A DNA stretch of 51,179 bases from Dehalococcoidia bacterium (GTDB lineage: Bacteria; Chloroflexota; Dehalococcoidia; Lucifugimonadales; Lucifugimonadaceae), in the NCBI GenBank assembly GCA_030747175.1, contig JASLLE010000010.1:1-51179 (forward strand). The letters are read 5' to 3'. The notes under the pieces are model-generated. The model saw only the letters and a program-made list of their open reading frames with translations, was not told the origin of the DNA and did not search any database. The translations under genes and the position numbers were made by a program. Positions 23,823-34,270 of this stretch are shown piece after piece; positions within the stretch are counted from its first letter, which is position 1, and each line of letters opens with the position of its first letter.

Positions 23823-24536
23823 TTGCTCAGCTTGACTCGCAAACCTATCAAGCTGCTCCACACATCTGACCTGCACCTCGGAAGCGACATATACCCGGCT
23901 GATGCACTGCTCGGCTTTGAGCAGGTACTGGAACTCGCCGCCGACCACTCAGTTGATGGCGTAATCGTGGCCGGGGACCTGTTCGACAATCGATCGGTGG
24001 CGCCAGAACTTGTCTTTGACGTGTTCCGGAAGTTTGGCGAACTCCGCCGGCCGGTGGTGGTGCTGCCCGGCAATCACGACACGGCGTTGATGAACGGCTC
24101 GTTCGATCCGTCGAGCCTGCCGGACGGAGTGCATCTCATGCTGGAACGCGGGGGTGAGACCGTGGATATCGATCCCATAGATTTATCGATCTGGGGCGAA
24201 CCGGTATACGACCACAGTCCGGAGTTTCGGCCGATGGGCGCCATCAAACCCCGGCCATCCGATAACTGGTACATCGGGATCGCACACGGACTGGTGACCG
24301 ACAACGATCCGTACGGCGAATACAGCTCCAAGATCACATCTGAAGAACTCGCAGATGCGGATTGCGATTACGTGGCGCTCGGCCACGTTCACGTTTTCCG
24401 TGATGTCACAAGCGGTAGAGGCGCTCCCGCCTATTACAGTGGAGCGCCGTCCGGCGGAAAGTCGCCCACACTGGCGATAGTGTCCCTGGATCCGGTGGCC
24501 GGTGTCTCTGTCGAGGCGGTCCGACTCGAGCGTTAG
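23823..24536 (+). CDS. metallophosphoesterase (SbcD/Mre11-like, phosphoesterase domain only)
   Basis: 237-aa calcineurin-like phosphoesterase. All signature blocks are present: LLHTSDLHLGS, VAGDLFDN, VLPGNHDTA, IGIAHGL and VALGHVHVF. The order matches the nuclease domain of SbcD-type repair proteins, but the protein lacks the C-terminal capping region, and no SbcC ATPase follows. A stand-alone phosphodiesterase or a divergent repair nuclease are both possible. The start is TTG at 23823 or another TTG nine bases on; there is no ATG before the first motif. The gene starts about 30 bases after the MBL gene. Confidence 0.82.
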   Translation: MLSLTRKPIKLLHTSDLHLGSDIYPADALLGFEQVLELAADHSVDGVIVAGDLFDNRSVAPELVFDVFRKFGELRRPVVVLPGNHDTALMNGSFDPSSLPDGVHLMLERGGETVDIDPIDLSIWGEPVYDHSPEFRPMGAIKPRPSDNWYIGIAHGLVTDNDPYGEYSSKITSEELADADCDYVALGHVHVFRDVTSGRGAPAYYSGAPSGGKSPTLAIVSLDPVAGVSVEAVRLER

Positions 24537-24790
24537 CGTTCGCTGGACACGGTAACCGGGGGAGCGCGCTATGCCCTCGATGCCGGCGAACGGCGATGGA
24601 CTCACCGGCGCTCTTCATTCACGGCGGATTCGGGGTTCGGGAAGCCGCGTCAACCGCGGATATAACCTGAGACCGGCAATTCGCTGTGACCAGAAAACCG
24701 GAACGCTGTCAGCGACCTGGCGTTCTATCGGATACATTTTGTCTCATGTGTAACCACCCGGGCGCCTGTACGTGAAGGGGGACAGGACCT

Positions 24791-27700
24791 ATGCGCCTGA
24801 CTCTCTTTGAGCCTTTCCGATACGCCCGCCTGGCGCTCCGGCGTTCCTCGGCGGACGCCACGCTGCTCGCCGGCGTCGCCGCTGCGGCGCTTGTCGCCAC
24901 TACCGTCATAGGCGGCGCTCCCAGCTATCTCGCAAGCCTGGACAGCGTGGCCGTCCGATCGACGATCGACAATTCATCGCTTCTCGGCCGAAACGTCATC
25001 ATCGTTAACGACGGCGGTGTCCAGGTACGGATGCCGGTCCTCGACGAATACACGGCCAGAGTCGAGACGGCCCTGGAAACGCAGCTCGGGGACATCTCCG
25101 GCCCCATGCGTCAGGTGATCCTTCCGCCGCACCACGTCCGGGTCGTCGATCCGGAAGCGCCTCCACTCTCCGTTCAAGACTTCACGGCGATCCGGTTCGA
25201 GTACGTCGAGGGATCAGAGAACCACATCACCTTCGTAGAAGGCGCCGCGCCTTCAGCGCTGCCTGACCCGGACCCGGATGATCCGATTTTTGAAGTCGGG
25301 TTATGGGTCGATCACGTTCTTGTGGAGATGGACAGGGTGGCCGTGGGGGAGGTTTTCACCGCCCGGACCCTGGAGGGGCCCGGAGATTTGTTGAAGTTCA
25401 GACTGAGCGGGCTGTTCCAGGTCCATGACGCGGACGGCGAGTTCTGGATGAACCGGACCCGGGCGCTCATACGGCCCGATCCACTGGAGGGATTCTTCGG
25501 GCCGGTACCCGGGTTTTTCGTAAACAGGGAAGGCCTTGAACGGATCGTCGGCGCCGGGCCGTTTGGCCGGTTTACCGCCTCCTGGATTCTTCCGGTTGAC
25601 GCGGCGGAAATCCGTGACCTGGAGGCCGGGGAGATCACGGAAAGGGTTGACGGCCTTTATGGATTGATGCAATCCAGCGCACCCGGTTCCTCCGTGGTAA
25701 CGGGTCTCAGGATTTCGTTCGACAACCTGGCACGGCGGCTGGCGTTTTCACGAATACCGATGGCCTTGATGGCGACACTCCTCCTGGCGTTCGTCGGGTA
25801 TTACCTGTACATGACATCCCGTTCTCTTGCGGAGCGGCGCCGCCATGAGATGGGTGTGTTGCAGAGCAGAGGCGCCAGCCTCGCCCAGGTCGGGCGGTTG
25901 TACGGCACCGAGGCTTTCGTTGTGATAGGCCTGCCCGTCATCGCCGGACCCTTGCTCGGCCTGCTCCTGATCTCACAGGCGGGAAGACTTCCGCTTTACG
26001 GCGACGTGACGGGCGGCGGACCGTTGCCGGTGGGCCTGGGGTGGACCAACTACGCGTTTTCGTTCTCCGCCGGATTGACCGCTTTGATCGTCGTGGTCGG
26101 CCCGGCGCTCGCTTTCGGACACGGAAGCGTTGTGGCAGGCAAGCGCGACAACGGCCGGCCGGATGATTCCCCTTTCATCCACCGCTACTTCCTGGATTTT
26201 GCGTTGCTGGCGGGGGCTGGATACCTGGCGTGGGAACTGAACCTTCGAGGTGGAGTGCCGGTCGTCGTTTCAAAGTCCGGCGAGATCGAAACGGACGACG
26301 CCATTCTGTTCTTGCCCGCGTTGTTGCTTTTCTCGATTTCGCTGGTGTTCCTGCGACTGTTTCCCGTGGGCATGGGACTGCTGGCGCGTATCGCGCTTCC
26401 GGTGATCCCGGCCTGGGGTGCTATCGCCCTGTGGCGGTTGAGCCGGTCCCCGTACAACTACTCTGCCATCGTCGTATTCCTGATGCTTGCCGCGGGTCTG
26501 GTTGCTGTTGCTGGCACGCTGTCGTCCACGCTACGGCAGAGTACGGAAGACCGGGCTGAATATTCCGTGGGCGCGGATGTCCGGTTGCGGTTGACCGGTG
26601 GGGGGCAGTCAGAAAATCTGACGGTCGCAGAGTTCATTGAACCCGTGCGTGAAATGGACGGCGTCAGGGATGCATCGGCGATTCTCAGGGCGCGGGGGGA
26701 GATCGCGACGGGCATCGAAAACACAGAGTTCGAGGTGCTTGGCGTTCAACCGGACCCATTTGGCCGGGTGGCGACGTTCCGGCCTGACTTCTCGAGCTTG
26801 AGTCTGCCGGACTTGATGGATCTGATCAAAGTATCCGGCAGGGTGGAGCCCATACTCCTGCCCCCTGGGGCGGACGAGATCGGTGTCTGGGTGAGCACGG
26901 AACAAGACGTGTCGGACCTTTTCATGTGGGCCCGTCTCCGTACTGGAGACGGCATCCCGATGACGCTGACGCTCGGAGCCGTTGAGGCAGGTCCGTGGCG
27001 ATTTCAATCCGCGTCACTTGCCGGACTCGAGTCGCCCGTGGAGTTACTGGGGCTGCTGTTATTTGAAGGGACCGCCGGCGACACCGGGTCGCCAGCGGTC
27101 GTTCTGATTGACGACGTTTCGGCGGTCTCGGTTTCCGATGATGGAGCCCGATCTGAGACGGTGATCGCCCCGTTTGATGACCGGGGCGCGTGGCGCGCGC
27201 TTCCGACGAACCGGGGCGCCGATTCCTCGGTGGGCCTCTTGAGGGAGGAGCGCGGGGTCGTCGCACGGTTGGAATTGGGCCGGGGCACGAATAGCGGTGT
27301 GAGGGGAATCTACCGCCCGGACCTGGACGGACCGATGCCGGTGATCGTGAGCGATCGGCTCACGGAGAGCGGCGGTGTACAGATCGGAACCCCGTTTATC
27401 GCGTCGATCAGGGGGAGTTTGATCGAGGTACTTCCGGTCGCCACGTCTACCCTGTTTCCAACCATGGACCCGAAATCTTCATCCGGGTTCCTGGTGATCG
27501 ATGTGGAGGCGATCGCCAGGTATTCAGAGGTCACCGGCGGCGGCGCAGCCAACGACGTCGACGAACTGTTGATAGGACTTCGGGAGGGCGGGGAAAGTGA
27601 AACGATCACGAAGCTGAACGACGTTCTCCCCGGCCTGGTCTCGATCGACGACCGACGTACCGCCATTAATGACTCACTGGTGGACCCGCTGGCGGTGGCT

Positions 27701-28123
27701 GGTTGGCGCGGCGTCGGACTGCTGGGCGGGGCCATAGCGTTGTTCGTCGTCCTGGCCGGGTATCTGACCTATCTGAACGCCTACTCTTCCCGAATGCGGC
27801 TCCAGGAGGCGCTGCTGCGTTCGATCGGCGTCTCCACGTCAGAGTTCACCCGGATCCTCGTGGTCGAACACCTCCTGATCGGCGTCGTGGGGGTGGTCCT
27901 GGGGACGATTTCCGGATTGGCGATGAGTCGGATCGCTGTTTCGGCATCGGTCCGGACGGCCGACGGCAACGAGGTGTTGCCGCCGTTCGACGTGCTCACA
28001 GAGTGGTTGCCGGTCAGTGTCTTTTTCCTGGCGCTAGCCGTTACGGCTCTGATCGCCGTAACGGGTATGGTCCTGTCATTCCGGCGGGAACAACCGCATG
28101 AAGCGACGCGGCTGGAGGCCTGA
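24791..28123 (+). CDS. large FtsX-family ABC permease, first of a paralogous pair
   Basis: 1110-aa integral membrane protein of the MacB/LolE/FtsX permease class. A single N-terminal helix (about 25-45) is followed by a roughly 270-residue extracytoplasmic domain. Then come seven helices (about 325-590), including an FtsX segment with RRRHEMGVLQSRGASLAQV, a second large extracytoplasmic domain, and three C-terminal helices carrying the second FtsX domain (RLQEALLRSIGVSTSEF). AGGA lies just before the ATG. Such permeases transmit ATP-driven movements to the cell exterior for lipoprotein or peptide release rather than transport across the membrane. It overlaps the next permease gene by one base and shows the same domain order. 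No ATPase is encoded nearby. Confidence 0.88.
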   Translation: MRLTLFEPFRYARLALRRSSADATLLAGVAAAALVATTVIGGAPSYLASLDSVAVRSTIDNSSLLGRNVIIVNDGGVQVRMPVLDEYTARVETALETQLGDISGPMRQVILPPHHVRVVDPEAPPLSVQDFTAIRFEYVEGSENHITFVEGAAPSALPDPDPDDPIFEVGLWVDHVLVEMDRVAVGEVFTARTLEGPGDLLKFRLSGLFQVHDADGEFWMNRTRALIRPDPLEGFFGPVPGFFVNREGLERIVGAGPFGRFTASWILPVDAAEIRDLEAGEITERVDGLYGLMQSSAPGSSVVTGLRISFDNLARRLAFSRIPMALMATLLLAFVGYYLYMTSRSLAERRRHEMGVLQSRGASLAQVGRLYGTEAFVVIGLPVIAGPLLGLLLISQAGRLPLYGDVTGGGPLPVGLGWTNYAFSFSAGLTALIVVVGPALAFGHGSVVAGKRDNGRPDDSPFIHRYFLDFALLAGAGYLAWELNLRGGVPVVVSKSGEIETDDAILFLPALLLFSISLVFLRLFPVGMGLLARIALPVIPAWGAIALWRLSRSPYNYSAIVVFLMLAAGLVAVAGTLSSTLRQSTEDRAEYSVGADVRLRLTGGGQSENLTVAEFIEPVREMDGVRDASAILRARGEIATGIENTEFEVLGVQPDPFGRVATFRPDFSSLSLPDLMDLIKVSGRVEPILLPPGADEIGVWVSTEQDVSDLFMWARLRTGDGIPMTLTLGAVEAGPWRFQSASLAGLESPVELLGLLLFEGTAGDTGSPAVVLIDDVSAVSVSDDGARSETVIAPFDDRGAWRALPTNRGADSSVGLLREERGVVARLELGRGTNSGVRGIYRPDLDGPMPVIVSDRLTESGGVQIGTPFIASIRGSLIEVLPVATSTLFPTMDPKSSSGFLVIDVEAIARYSEVTGGGAANDVDELLIGLREGGESETITKLNDVLPGLVSIDDRRTAINDSLVDPLAVAGWRGVGLLGGAIALFVVLAGYLTYLNAYSSRMRLQEALLRSIGVSTSEFTRILVVEHLLIGVVGVVLGTISGLAMSRIAVSASVRTADGNEVLPPFDVLTEWLPVSVFFLALAVTALIAVTGMVLSFRREQPHEATRLEA

Positions 28124-31100
28124 TGAAGCTCTCCCTGCCACTGGTCGTAAGGTTGAGTCTCGGGCACTGGAGGATGTTCGGGTCCGTGGGAATCGGGGTC
28201 TTACTGGCCACGATGATCATGGCCGCAGGCGCGATTTTTTTCGATTCGCTGGAAGACCTCGGGCTCCGGCACGAGTTGGCGAAGGCGGATGGTAATTCGC
28301 TTGACCTGAAGATCAACGCCAGCAGCGGAACCGTAAGTCGGGCGCGGCACAACACCACGGTAGCGAACGTATTACTCACGGTAGACAGGAACGCTGGCTG
28401 GTTTACGGGCGAAACGCAGTGGGCCGTCCGTGGTTCAGCATTCCGATTGCCCCCGACTCCCGAGCAGATCCGGATCGGCGAAAGCCGTGGCGAGGAACCG
28501 ATCGGGAGCGGCGCCGTGTTCGGGGTACTCCCGGATATCGCCGAGCGGGTGAATATGGTCTCCGGCCGTGTCCCCGGACCGGCGGCGGCCCCGAATCCGG
28601 ACGAACCCGTCATGATCGAGGTGATGGTGTCGCTGGCGGATGCCGCCGAGTTTGATCTTGAGATGGGCGCTCGCTACTCCCTGGCTCCGGCATGGGATTC
28701 CGTTACCCGGGGGCCGTCGCCGGCTGTTGTAGGCATTTACGAGAGGATCGACCCGGCTGACCCGTTCTGGCGGGCGGGGGACGATGTCCTTGGATTTGGC
28801 GCCGGCGCCAGGACTTCACGTGCGTTTCTTGTAACTGCGAGCGAATCCTACCTGGAGGTGCTCGGGCCGGCGTTCCCGAACATGAGCTCCAGCTACGGAT
28901 TCCTGACGCCGGTGGATACGGGCGCGCTGGATGGGCGGAACATCGACGGGGCGCTGACGGACCTCGATCTTTTATTGAGCGAAGGACGCCGTGCGGTCGA
29001 AGGTTTCCGCATGAGTACCGATCTCGACCTGGTAATCAGGGACTTTGACGCCACTGCGTTCTTCAACCGGGCGCCGATGACGATAGTCGGGATTCTTGTC
29101 CTGCTGCTGGTTCTGTACTACGCCGTCACACTTTCGTCGCTTCTCGTGGATACACAGCGCGACGAGTTCTCACTGCTGCGGACGAGGGGCGCGGGTTCGC
29201 CACAGATTATCTCCGTGTACGGCGTCGAGGCAGCCCTGGTGGTTATCGCCGCCATCATCGCGGGGCCGCCGCTGGCGGCGATTGTTGTTCACTTCGCCGG
29301 ATACATGCCCGGAGTAAGTGGCCTGAATGACGGCGGGGGACTCCCTGTGGGTGTCACGATCCGAGCCTATCAACTCGCGATCCTGGGTGGTCTTCTCAGT
29401 CTGGGAGCGATGCTGGTTCCCGCGCTTCGTGCGTCCCGGGTCGGGCTTCTTGCCCGCAGGCAGGGTGTTACGAGAGGAGGAGGAAGCACGCCGGTCTTCC
29501 AGCGTTACTACCTGGATCTTGTGCTGCTCGCGCTGGCCGTTCTGCTGTTCAGGCAGTTGCAAATCCGGGGATCACTGGTTGGCGAAAATCTATTCGGGGA
29601 GGCCGTCATCGACCAGGTGACCCTCGCGGCTCCGGCGTTACTTCTTCTAGTTGCCGGACTGGTGTTGTTGAGGTTGTTTCCGCTTTCGATGGAGTTACTG
29701 GCGCGAGCGCTTTCGGGCCGGATTTTTTATCGCCTGATTCCGGAGACTTTCGTGCTCGGACTCTGGCAGCTCGCGCGAAACCCGGCCAGTTATTCACGGT
29801 TGTCGTTGCTCTTCATTCTCACGGCGGGGCTGGGCGTATTCGCGGCCAATTTCGGGGCGACGCTGGAACGCAGCTTTGAGGATCGCGCCCTTTACACGCT
29901 CGGCGCTGATCTGCGCGTAGATGGAATAACACCTCGTTCCGGGGCGAGTTCGGGTTCGGTGCTGGACCGGGTCGAGAAGGTTCCCGGGGTCGTCCTCGGC
30001 TCGGCGGTCTTGCGGCGCCCCGGCATGGTCACCCGACCGTCGCAGGGGATCCGATACCAGCTCCTTGCCGTTGACCCGGCCACCTTCGATGCCGCCGCAT
30101 GGACCCGGCCTGATTTCTTTGCGGGCTCACTTGAAGCTCAACTGGCACTACTGGAATCGGAACCACAGGCGCTCGGCATCGAGCTGCCGCGAGAGGCGAT
30201 GTGGATCTCGGCGAGGGTTCGTGGTTTCGAGCGTTCGCCGGAAGTCGATCTGGTGGCGACAATGCGCGATGCCAACGGGCGGTTCTATCCGGTCTTGCTC
30301 GGGAACCTCGCCCCGATGCCGGCCGATCCTCTGGGCGGTTTCCCCTGTGACGATGCCGGCGATGAAGGGAGAGTGGCGGGCTGGTGCGAGATCGGCGGCA
30401 CGATAATCCCGAGTGGCGAACTGAGGGGCGAGATCCCGATTATTCCCGAGCGCCCGGTCACGCTGCTCGGTATCGCCGCGACCCTCGGCCTGGGACACGG
30501 TGACACGCTCTTTTCGGGCTCCATCCTCATCGATGAAATCAACGTGACGATGGACGACCGCAGCCTGATCACCGTTGCCGGCTTCGACAACTCAGAGCAG
30601 TTGGATAGCTGGCACAACATGGGGACCGCCCTGTTTTCCGACAGTGATTCTCTCGCATCGACCACGGAGCTTACGAAGACGGGGGAACTCATTCATACGG
30701 CCGAGTTGCGGTGGGGGAGAGGTGAGTTCGGTGAGATGCGAGGTTTCATCTATGGAGACCCGCGGGCACCGGTCCCCGTACTGGCGAGCAAAGCGCTGCT
30801 CGATGCAACGGGGATCGCTGTCGGCGACCAGATACTGGTGACGCAGGACCGGGTCAAGATGCCCATCGATATCGTGAGCGAGGTCGAGTTCTTCCCGACC
30901 CTGGACCCGAACGATGATCCCTTCATCGTGGCCCCGCTCGAACCGGTCCTCAACTACGTCAACACTTCCAATTTCGCGCTGGACATCCAGTACAACGAGG
31001 TGTGGGTACGGGCGATTCCGGGCGAAATCCTGTCGGTCTCTGAAGAACTCACCGGCGGATTTGGCCCGGCGGTGTCGATCGGCGGCGTTGTGGACGGGGT

Positions 31101-31569
31101 GACCGTATCCGAGGAATTGGCGGCCGATCCACTGACGAAAGCCGGCTGGAACGCGTTACTCGGGATGTCTTTCGCCGTGGTGCTTCTCATCAGCGCGTTC
31201 GGCTTTATGGTCCACGCTTACGTGACCTACCGGGATCGGGTGGAGGAGTTCGCGCTGCTCCAGACGATCGGGCTGTCGATGCGACAACTCCTGGCGCTCG
31301 TGGCCGTGGAGCAGTTGATGGTGCTGCTTCCGGCGATCGCTGTCGGAATCGTGATGGGCGAGCGCGTTGGCGGGACCATCGTTCCCTACCTCAGCAACTC
31401 GGGAGACGGCCTGAGATCAGTACCGCCCACCATCAACCAGATTGACTGGGGGGGCGTGGCCCTGACACTCGGGACGCTGGGCGTGGTGGTTACCGCGGTA
31501 ATCGTTCTCATATTGATCGGGGTGCGGCGGATAGCGGTTCAGGCTGTCATGCGCGTCGCCGAGCGTTAG
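28123..31569 (+). CDS. large FtsX-family ABC permease, second of a paralogous pair
   Basis: 1148-aa paralogue of the preceding protein with the same layout: one N-terminal helix, an extracytoplasmic domain, a central helix bundle with RDEFSLLRTRGAGSPQI, a second extracytoplasmic domain and a three-helix C-terminus with RVEEFALLQTIGLSMRQL. The phrase EDRALYTLGADLRVD mirrors EDRAEYSVGADVRLR in its neighbour. The start ATG shares a base with the upstream stop (TGATG), so the two are translationally coupled and probably form a heterodimer. A cognate ATPase must be supplied from elsewhere. The substrate is unknown. Confidence 0.88.
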   Translation: MKLSLPLVVRLSLGHWRMFGSVGIGVLLATMIMAAGAIFFDSLEDLGLRHELAKADGNSLDLKINASSGTVSRARHNTTVANVLLTVDRNAGWFTGETQWAVRGSAFRLPPTPEQIRIGESRGEEPIGSGAVFGVLPDIAERVNMVSGRVPGPAAAPNPDEPVMIEVMVSLADAAEFDLEMGARYSLAPAWDSVTRGPSPAVVGIYERIDPADPFWRAGDDVLGFGAGARTSRAFLVTASESYLEVLGPAFPNMSSSYGFLTPVDTGALDGRNIDGALTDLDLLLSEGRRAVEGFRMSTDLDLVIRDFDATAFFNRAPMTIVGILVLLLVLYYAVTLSSLLVDTQRDEFSLLRTRGAGSPQIISVYGVEAALVVIAAIIAGPPLAAIVVHFAGYMPGVSGLNDGGGLPVGVTIRAYQLAILGGLLSLGAMLVPALRASRVGLLARRQGVTRGGGSTPVFQRYYLDLVLLALAVLLFRQLQIRGSLVGENLFGEAVIDQVTLAAPALLLLVAGLVLLRLFPLSMELLARALSGRIFYRLIPETFVLGLWQLARNPASYSRLSLLFILTAGLGVFAANFGATLERSFEDRALYTLGADLRVDGITPRSGASSGSVLDRVEKVPGVVLGSAVLRRPGMVTRPSQGIRYQLLAVDPATFDAAAWTRPDFFAGSLEAQLALLESEPQALGIELPREAMWISARVRGFERSPEVDLVATMRDANGRFYPVLLGNLAPMPADPLGGFPCDDAGDEGRVAGWCEIGGTIIPSGELRGEIPIIPERPVTLLGIAATLGLGHGDTLFSGSILIDEINVTMDDRSLITVAGFDNSEQLDSWHNMGTALFSDSDSLASTTELTKTGELIHTAELRWGRGEFGEMRGFIYGDPRAPVPVLASKALLDATGIAVGDQILVTQDRVKMPIDIVSEVEFFPTLDPNDDPFIVAPLEPVLNYVNTSNFALDIQYNEVWVRAIPGEILSVSEELTGGFGPAVSIGGVVDGVTVSEELAADPLTKAGWNALLGMSFAVVLLISAFGFMVHAYVTYRDRVEEFALLQTIGLSMRQLLALVAVEQLMVLLPAIAVGIVMGERVGGTIVPYLSNSGDGLRSVPPTINQIDWGGVALTLGTLGVVVTAVIVLILIGVRRIAVQAVMRVAER

Positions 31570-31596
31570 GTTGGGTGGAGGGAGGAGGTCCCGCCG

Positions 31597-32910
31597 CTAG
31601 ACCGTCATCTGGCCGAACACTGGCTCCAGCTTTCCCCGCGCCTCGGCCTGCTCGGCGTTATCGTTGGCGGCGAAGATGGCGAACTCCTCCTCCGGGTCCG
31701 AAGGCAGGTCAAACATCTGGCCGGTCTCGTACAGTTTCCAGCGATGGTCCCGGATGAACCGAATCGGGTCACGCGGTGTGGCGCCCCGGTGGTTGTTGGG
31801 CACGAAATGGAAGAACATCCAGTCCCGCGGGTTGCCGGTTTCACCGGTCAACTGCGGATAGAACGAGCGGCCGTCGATGATGTAGCCCTCCGGGAAGTCG
31901 AGTCCGGCGGCCTCGAACATGGTCGGCAGAAAGTCGGACACGTCAACGAGGTCGCTCTGCACGACGGACGGCGGGGTTGTGCCGGGCCACTCGCACACGA
32001 GCGGGACGTGGGTGCCGCGGTCGTTGGTCATGCCCTTGCCGCCACACACCTCGGTGTGCTCGTGCATCGTGGAGCAAACCTCGACCGGCGATCCGTTGTC
32101 GCCGACATAGATGATGAGCGTGTCCTCACGCAGGCCAAGCCGTTCCAGTCCTGCGATGACGCGTCCGATCACCTTGTCGTGATACTCGACCATGTCCTTG
32201 TAGAACTTCGCATCGTCGGGCCAGCCCTCAAGCTCGTTCCACGTCCGTCCGCCAAGCGTGCGGTTGGACGGCGGGTCGAAATCCGCGTACTCCGGGCTGT
32301 CCGGTGTCGGCTCCAGGGGCCTGTGCGTTGCAGCCATCGGGAAGTAGACGAAGAAGGGATCGTCCTGATTACGCTCCATGAAGTCGAGAATGTAATCGGC
32401 GAACACATCGTCACCGTACTTGCCCTCGGTATCGTCCAGGAACTCACCGTTCTGGTAAATGATCGGGTTCTTGTATCGGGACCCTTTCTCTTCCGTGTGG
32501 TGGGCATGCCACACGCAGAATTCGTCGAAACCGGCATCCTCTATCCGCTGACCCTTTGAGCGCCACTCCGGGAACTCATCCGGCGGGTTGTACGAGTAGA
32601 GCTGCCACTTGCCGGAGATACACGTCTTGTACCCGGCGTCCGACATCAGGTGCCCGAAATGGACCTCGTCCGGCTTGATGAGCCCGAAGCCCAGGTAGTT
32701 CCGGAAGTTGTACTTGCCGGTCATGAGAGAGACACGGGTCGGCGTGCAGAGCGGCATCACGTGAGCGTTCTCAAACCGCATCCCGGTTTCGGCCATGCCG
32801 TCGATCACCGGCGTCTCGTAAGAAGTCCCGCCGTTCGCGCCGATCACCTCGTATCCGAGGTCGTCGGACATGATCAGGATGATGTTGGGCTTTCGTTTTG
32901 CCTGAGCCAA
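31597..32910 (-). CDS. sulfatase (formylglycine-dependent arylsulfatase family)
   Basis: 437-aa sulfatase, hydrolysing a sulfate ester. The N-terminus NIILIMSDDLGYEVIGANGG supplies the metal-binding Asp pair (Asp16/17). Cys55-Thr-Pro-Thr-Arg is the motif whose Cys is converted to formylglycine. YVGDNGSP, later, gives further metal ligands. No signal peptide is evident, so it appears cytoplasmic or exported by another route. It is the last gene of a minus-strand run after a radical SAM activase, glycyl radical enzyme and MFS transporter, suggesting it acts on a sulfated form of the same substrate. A formylglycine-generating enzyme is not in the window. Confidence 0.9.
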   Translation of the reverse strand: MAQAKRKPNIILIMSDDLGYEVIGANGGTSYETPVIDGMAETGMRFENAHVMPLCTPTRVSLMTGKYNFRNYLGFGLIKPDEVHFGHLMSDAGYKTCISGKWQLYSYNPPDEFPEWRSKGQRIEDAGFDEFCVWHAHHTEEKGSRYKNPIIYQNGEFLDDTEGKYGDDVFADYILDFMERNQDDPFFVYFPMAATHRPLEPTPDSPEYADFDPPSNRTLGGRTWNELEGWPDDAKFYKDMVEYHDKVIGRVIAGLERLGLREDTLIIYVGDNGSPVEVCSTMHEHTEVCGGKGMTNDRGTHVPLVCEWPGTTPPSVVQSDLVDVSDFLPTMFEAAGLDFPEGYIIDGRSFYPQLTGETGNPRDWMFFHFVPNNHRGATPRDPIRFIRDHRWKLYETGQMFDLPSDPEEEFAIFAANDNAEQAEARGKLEPVFGQMTV

Positions 32911-33024
32911 GATTGCCGCCTTCGCTGCAAGTATGCCGTAACGCTCCGGACAGCCCGAACAATACCGCCGCCCGCCGCGGGCAACAACCCGGCTTGCGAT
33001 CGCTGACCGCCGACTCTGTGGATC

Positions 33025-34182
33025 TCAACCCCCGGGTGTTCTCGCGTGGAAGAATCGGAATGCGCCGAGGAAGGGCACGACCAGAACGAATGCCAGCGCG
33101 CTCATCAGCACCGGAGTATCGGCGCTATCGGTGATGTCCCGACCGAATCCGGCCACGGTGGGACCAAGGGCCATAAAAGCGTAGAACCACGTGTAAAAGA
33201 TCCCGAGTCCAATCCCCCGGTTTTCAACGCTCAACGCCTGAGATGGCAGGGCGAGCAAGGGACCGGGAGGTGGGCCAAGCGCGAGTCCGATAACCACGCT
33301 GAGCGCGAGGGGAATCGACAGGTACGGGAACAACCCCAGTGTTGCCGCAACCAGTAAAGAGAAAATAGCGATCATCGCGTTGGATCGCCCGACTTTTTCG
33401 ACAAAATACCCGCCGAACGGAATAGACAGCATCGTGATCCAGACGCCAACGCTGACCAGCGCCTTGGCCTCCGTCGAGGACATCCCGTTTTCGCTCAGGA
33501 GGTCGGGGGTGAAGCTGAAATGAATGGCGAAACCGGCATTGAAGAATCCCCACGCGATTCCGGCCAGGCATACGAGAAGTAATTCCCTGGATGGGATCAT
33601 GAAGCCGGGTTTCCCACTTTCCGTTACGGCCGCCGTGGGAGGCGCGAGACGAACGACCGTGATGAGCAACACCAGCGCTGCCAAGTTCACGCCGGATGTC
33701 AGAAGCATCACGAATTGCCAGGAGGTCGCGCCTGCGATCGAGTCCTGGCTCACCAGGCCGGCGGCTATCCCCAGAGGCCAGCTCGTAGCCATGATCGCCA
33801 GCGCAGTCCCGATTTCTTTGCCAGCGAACTGGTCGGTGACGACCTTTGTGATGGTCACGATCATCGTGACCGCACCAACCCCACGGACGATTCTTCCGGC
33901 CACAGCCAGGGGAAATCCACTAGCCAGTGCGAATACCACACCGCCGGCGGCCAGCAGTAGCAGGCCGAAGCCCAGGAAGAGCTTGTCATCGAATCGTTGG
34001 AGAAGCATGCCGGCGGGCAGCGCGATGACCACTCCTGGAAGCATGAACAATCCGATTAACGTGCCGACCTCGCCATGACCAATGTCAAGATCATCCATCA
34101 ACGGGGGAGATACTGACGCCACCGATTGGAATTGAAATCCCACCGTCATCCGGATGGAGAAAATGACGCCCAGCAAAAACAA
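33025..34182 (-). CDS. MFS transporter
   Basis: 385-aa major facilitator with about 12 hydrophobic helices. The first begins at the N-terminus (FSIRMTVGFQFQSVAS), and the loop motif after helix 2 reads GMLLQRFDDK, a variant of the MFS GxxxDRxGRR loop. The start is probably TTG at 34182; no ATG lies between the upstream in-frame stop and helix 1. It sits between the glycyl radical enzyme and the sulfatase on one strand, so it may carry their substrate or product. The short length and the Gly/Pro-rich helices fit anion or small-organic-acid carriers, but specificity cannot be read. Confidence 0.85.
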   Translation of the reverse strand: MFLLGVIFSIRMTVGFQFQSVASVSPPLMDDLDIGHGEVGTLIGLFMLPGVVIALPAGMLLQRFDDKLFLGFGLLLLAAGGVVFALASGFPLAVAGRIVRGVGAVTMIVTITKVVTDQFAGKEIGTALAIMATSWPLGIAAGLVSQDSIAGATSWQFVMLLTSGVNLAALVLLITVVRLAPPTAAVTESGKPGFMIPSRELLLVCLAGIAWGFFNAGFAIHFSFTPDLLSENGMSSTEAKALVSVGVWITMLSIPFGGYFVEKVGRSNAMIAIFSLLVAATLGLFPYLSIPLALSVVIGLALGPPPGPLLALPSQALSVENRGIGLGIFYTWFYAFMALGPTVAGFGRDITDSADTPVLMSALAFVLVVPFLGAFRFFHARTPGG

Positions 34183-34270
34183 CGGTTGGTCAGCACATGA
34201 TTCGCTCGGGTGCGAGAGGATGCAAAGACATCGACGTCAGCCCTTAACTTCGATCAGAGACCAGCCCCCG

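Noticed and set aside
24537-24790. Short plus-strand frame between the metallophosphoesterase and the first permease
   Set aside because: The 60-codon frame at 24571-24753 is Arg/Ser-rich, has no ribosome-binding site and no domain. The region looks like a promoter spacer.
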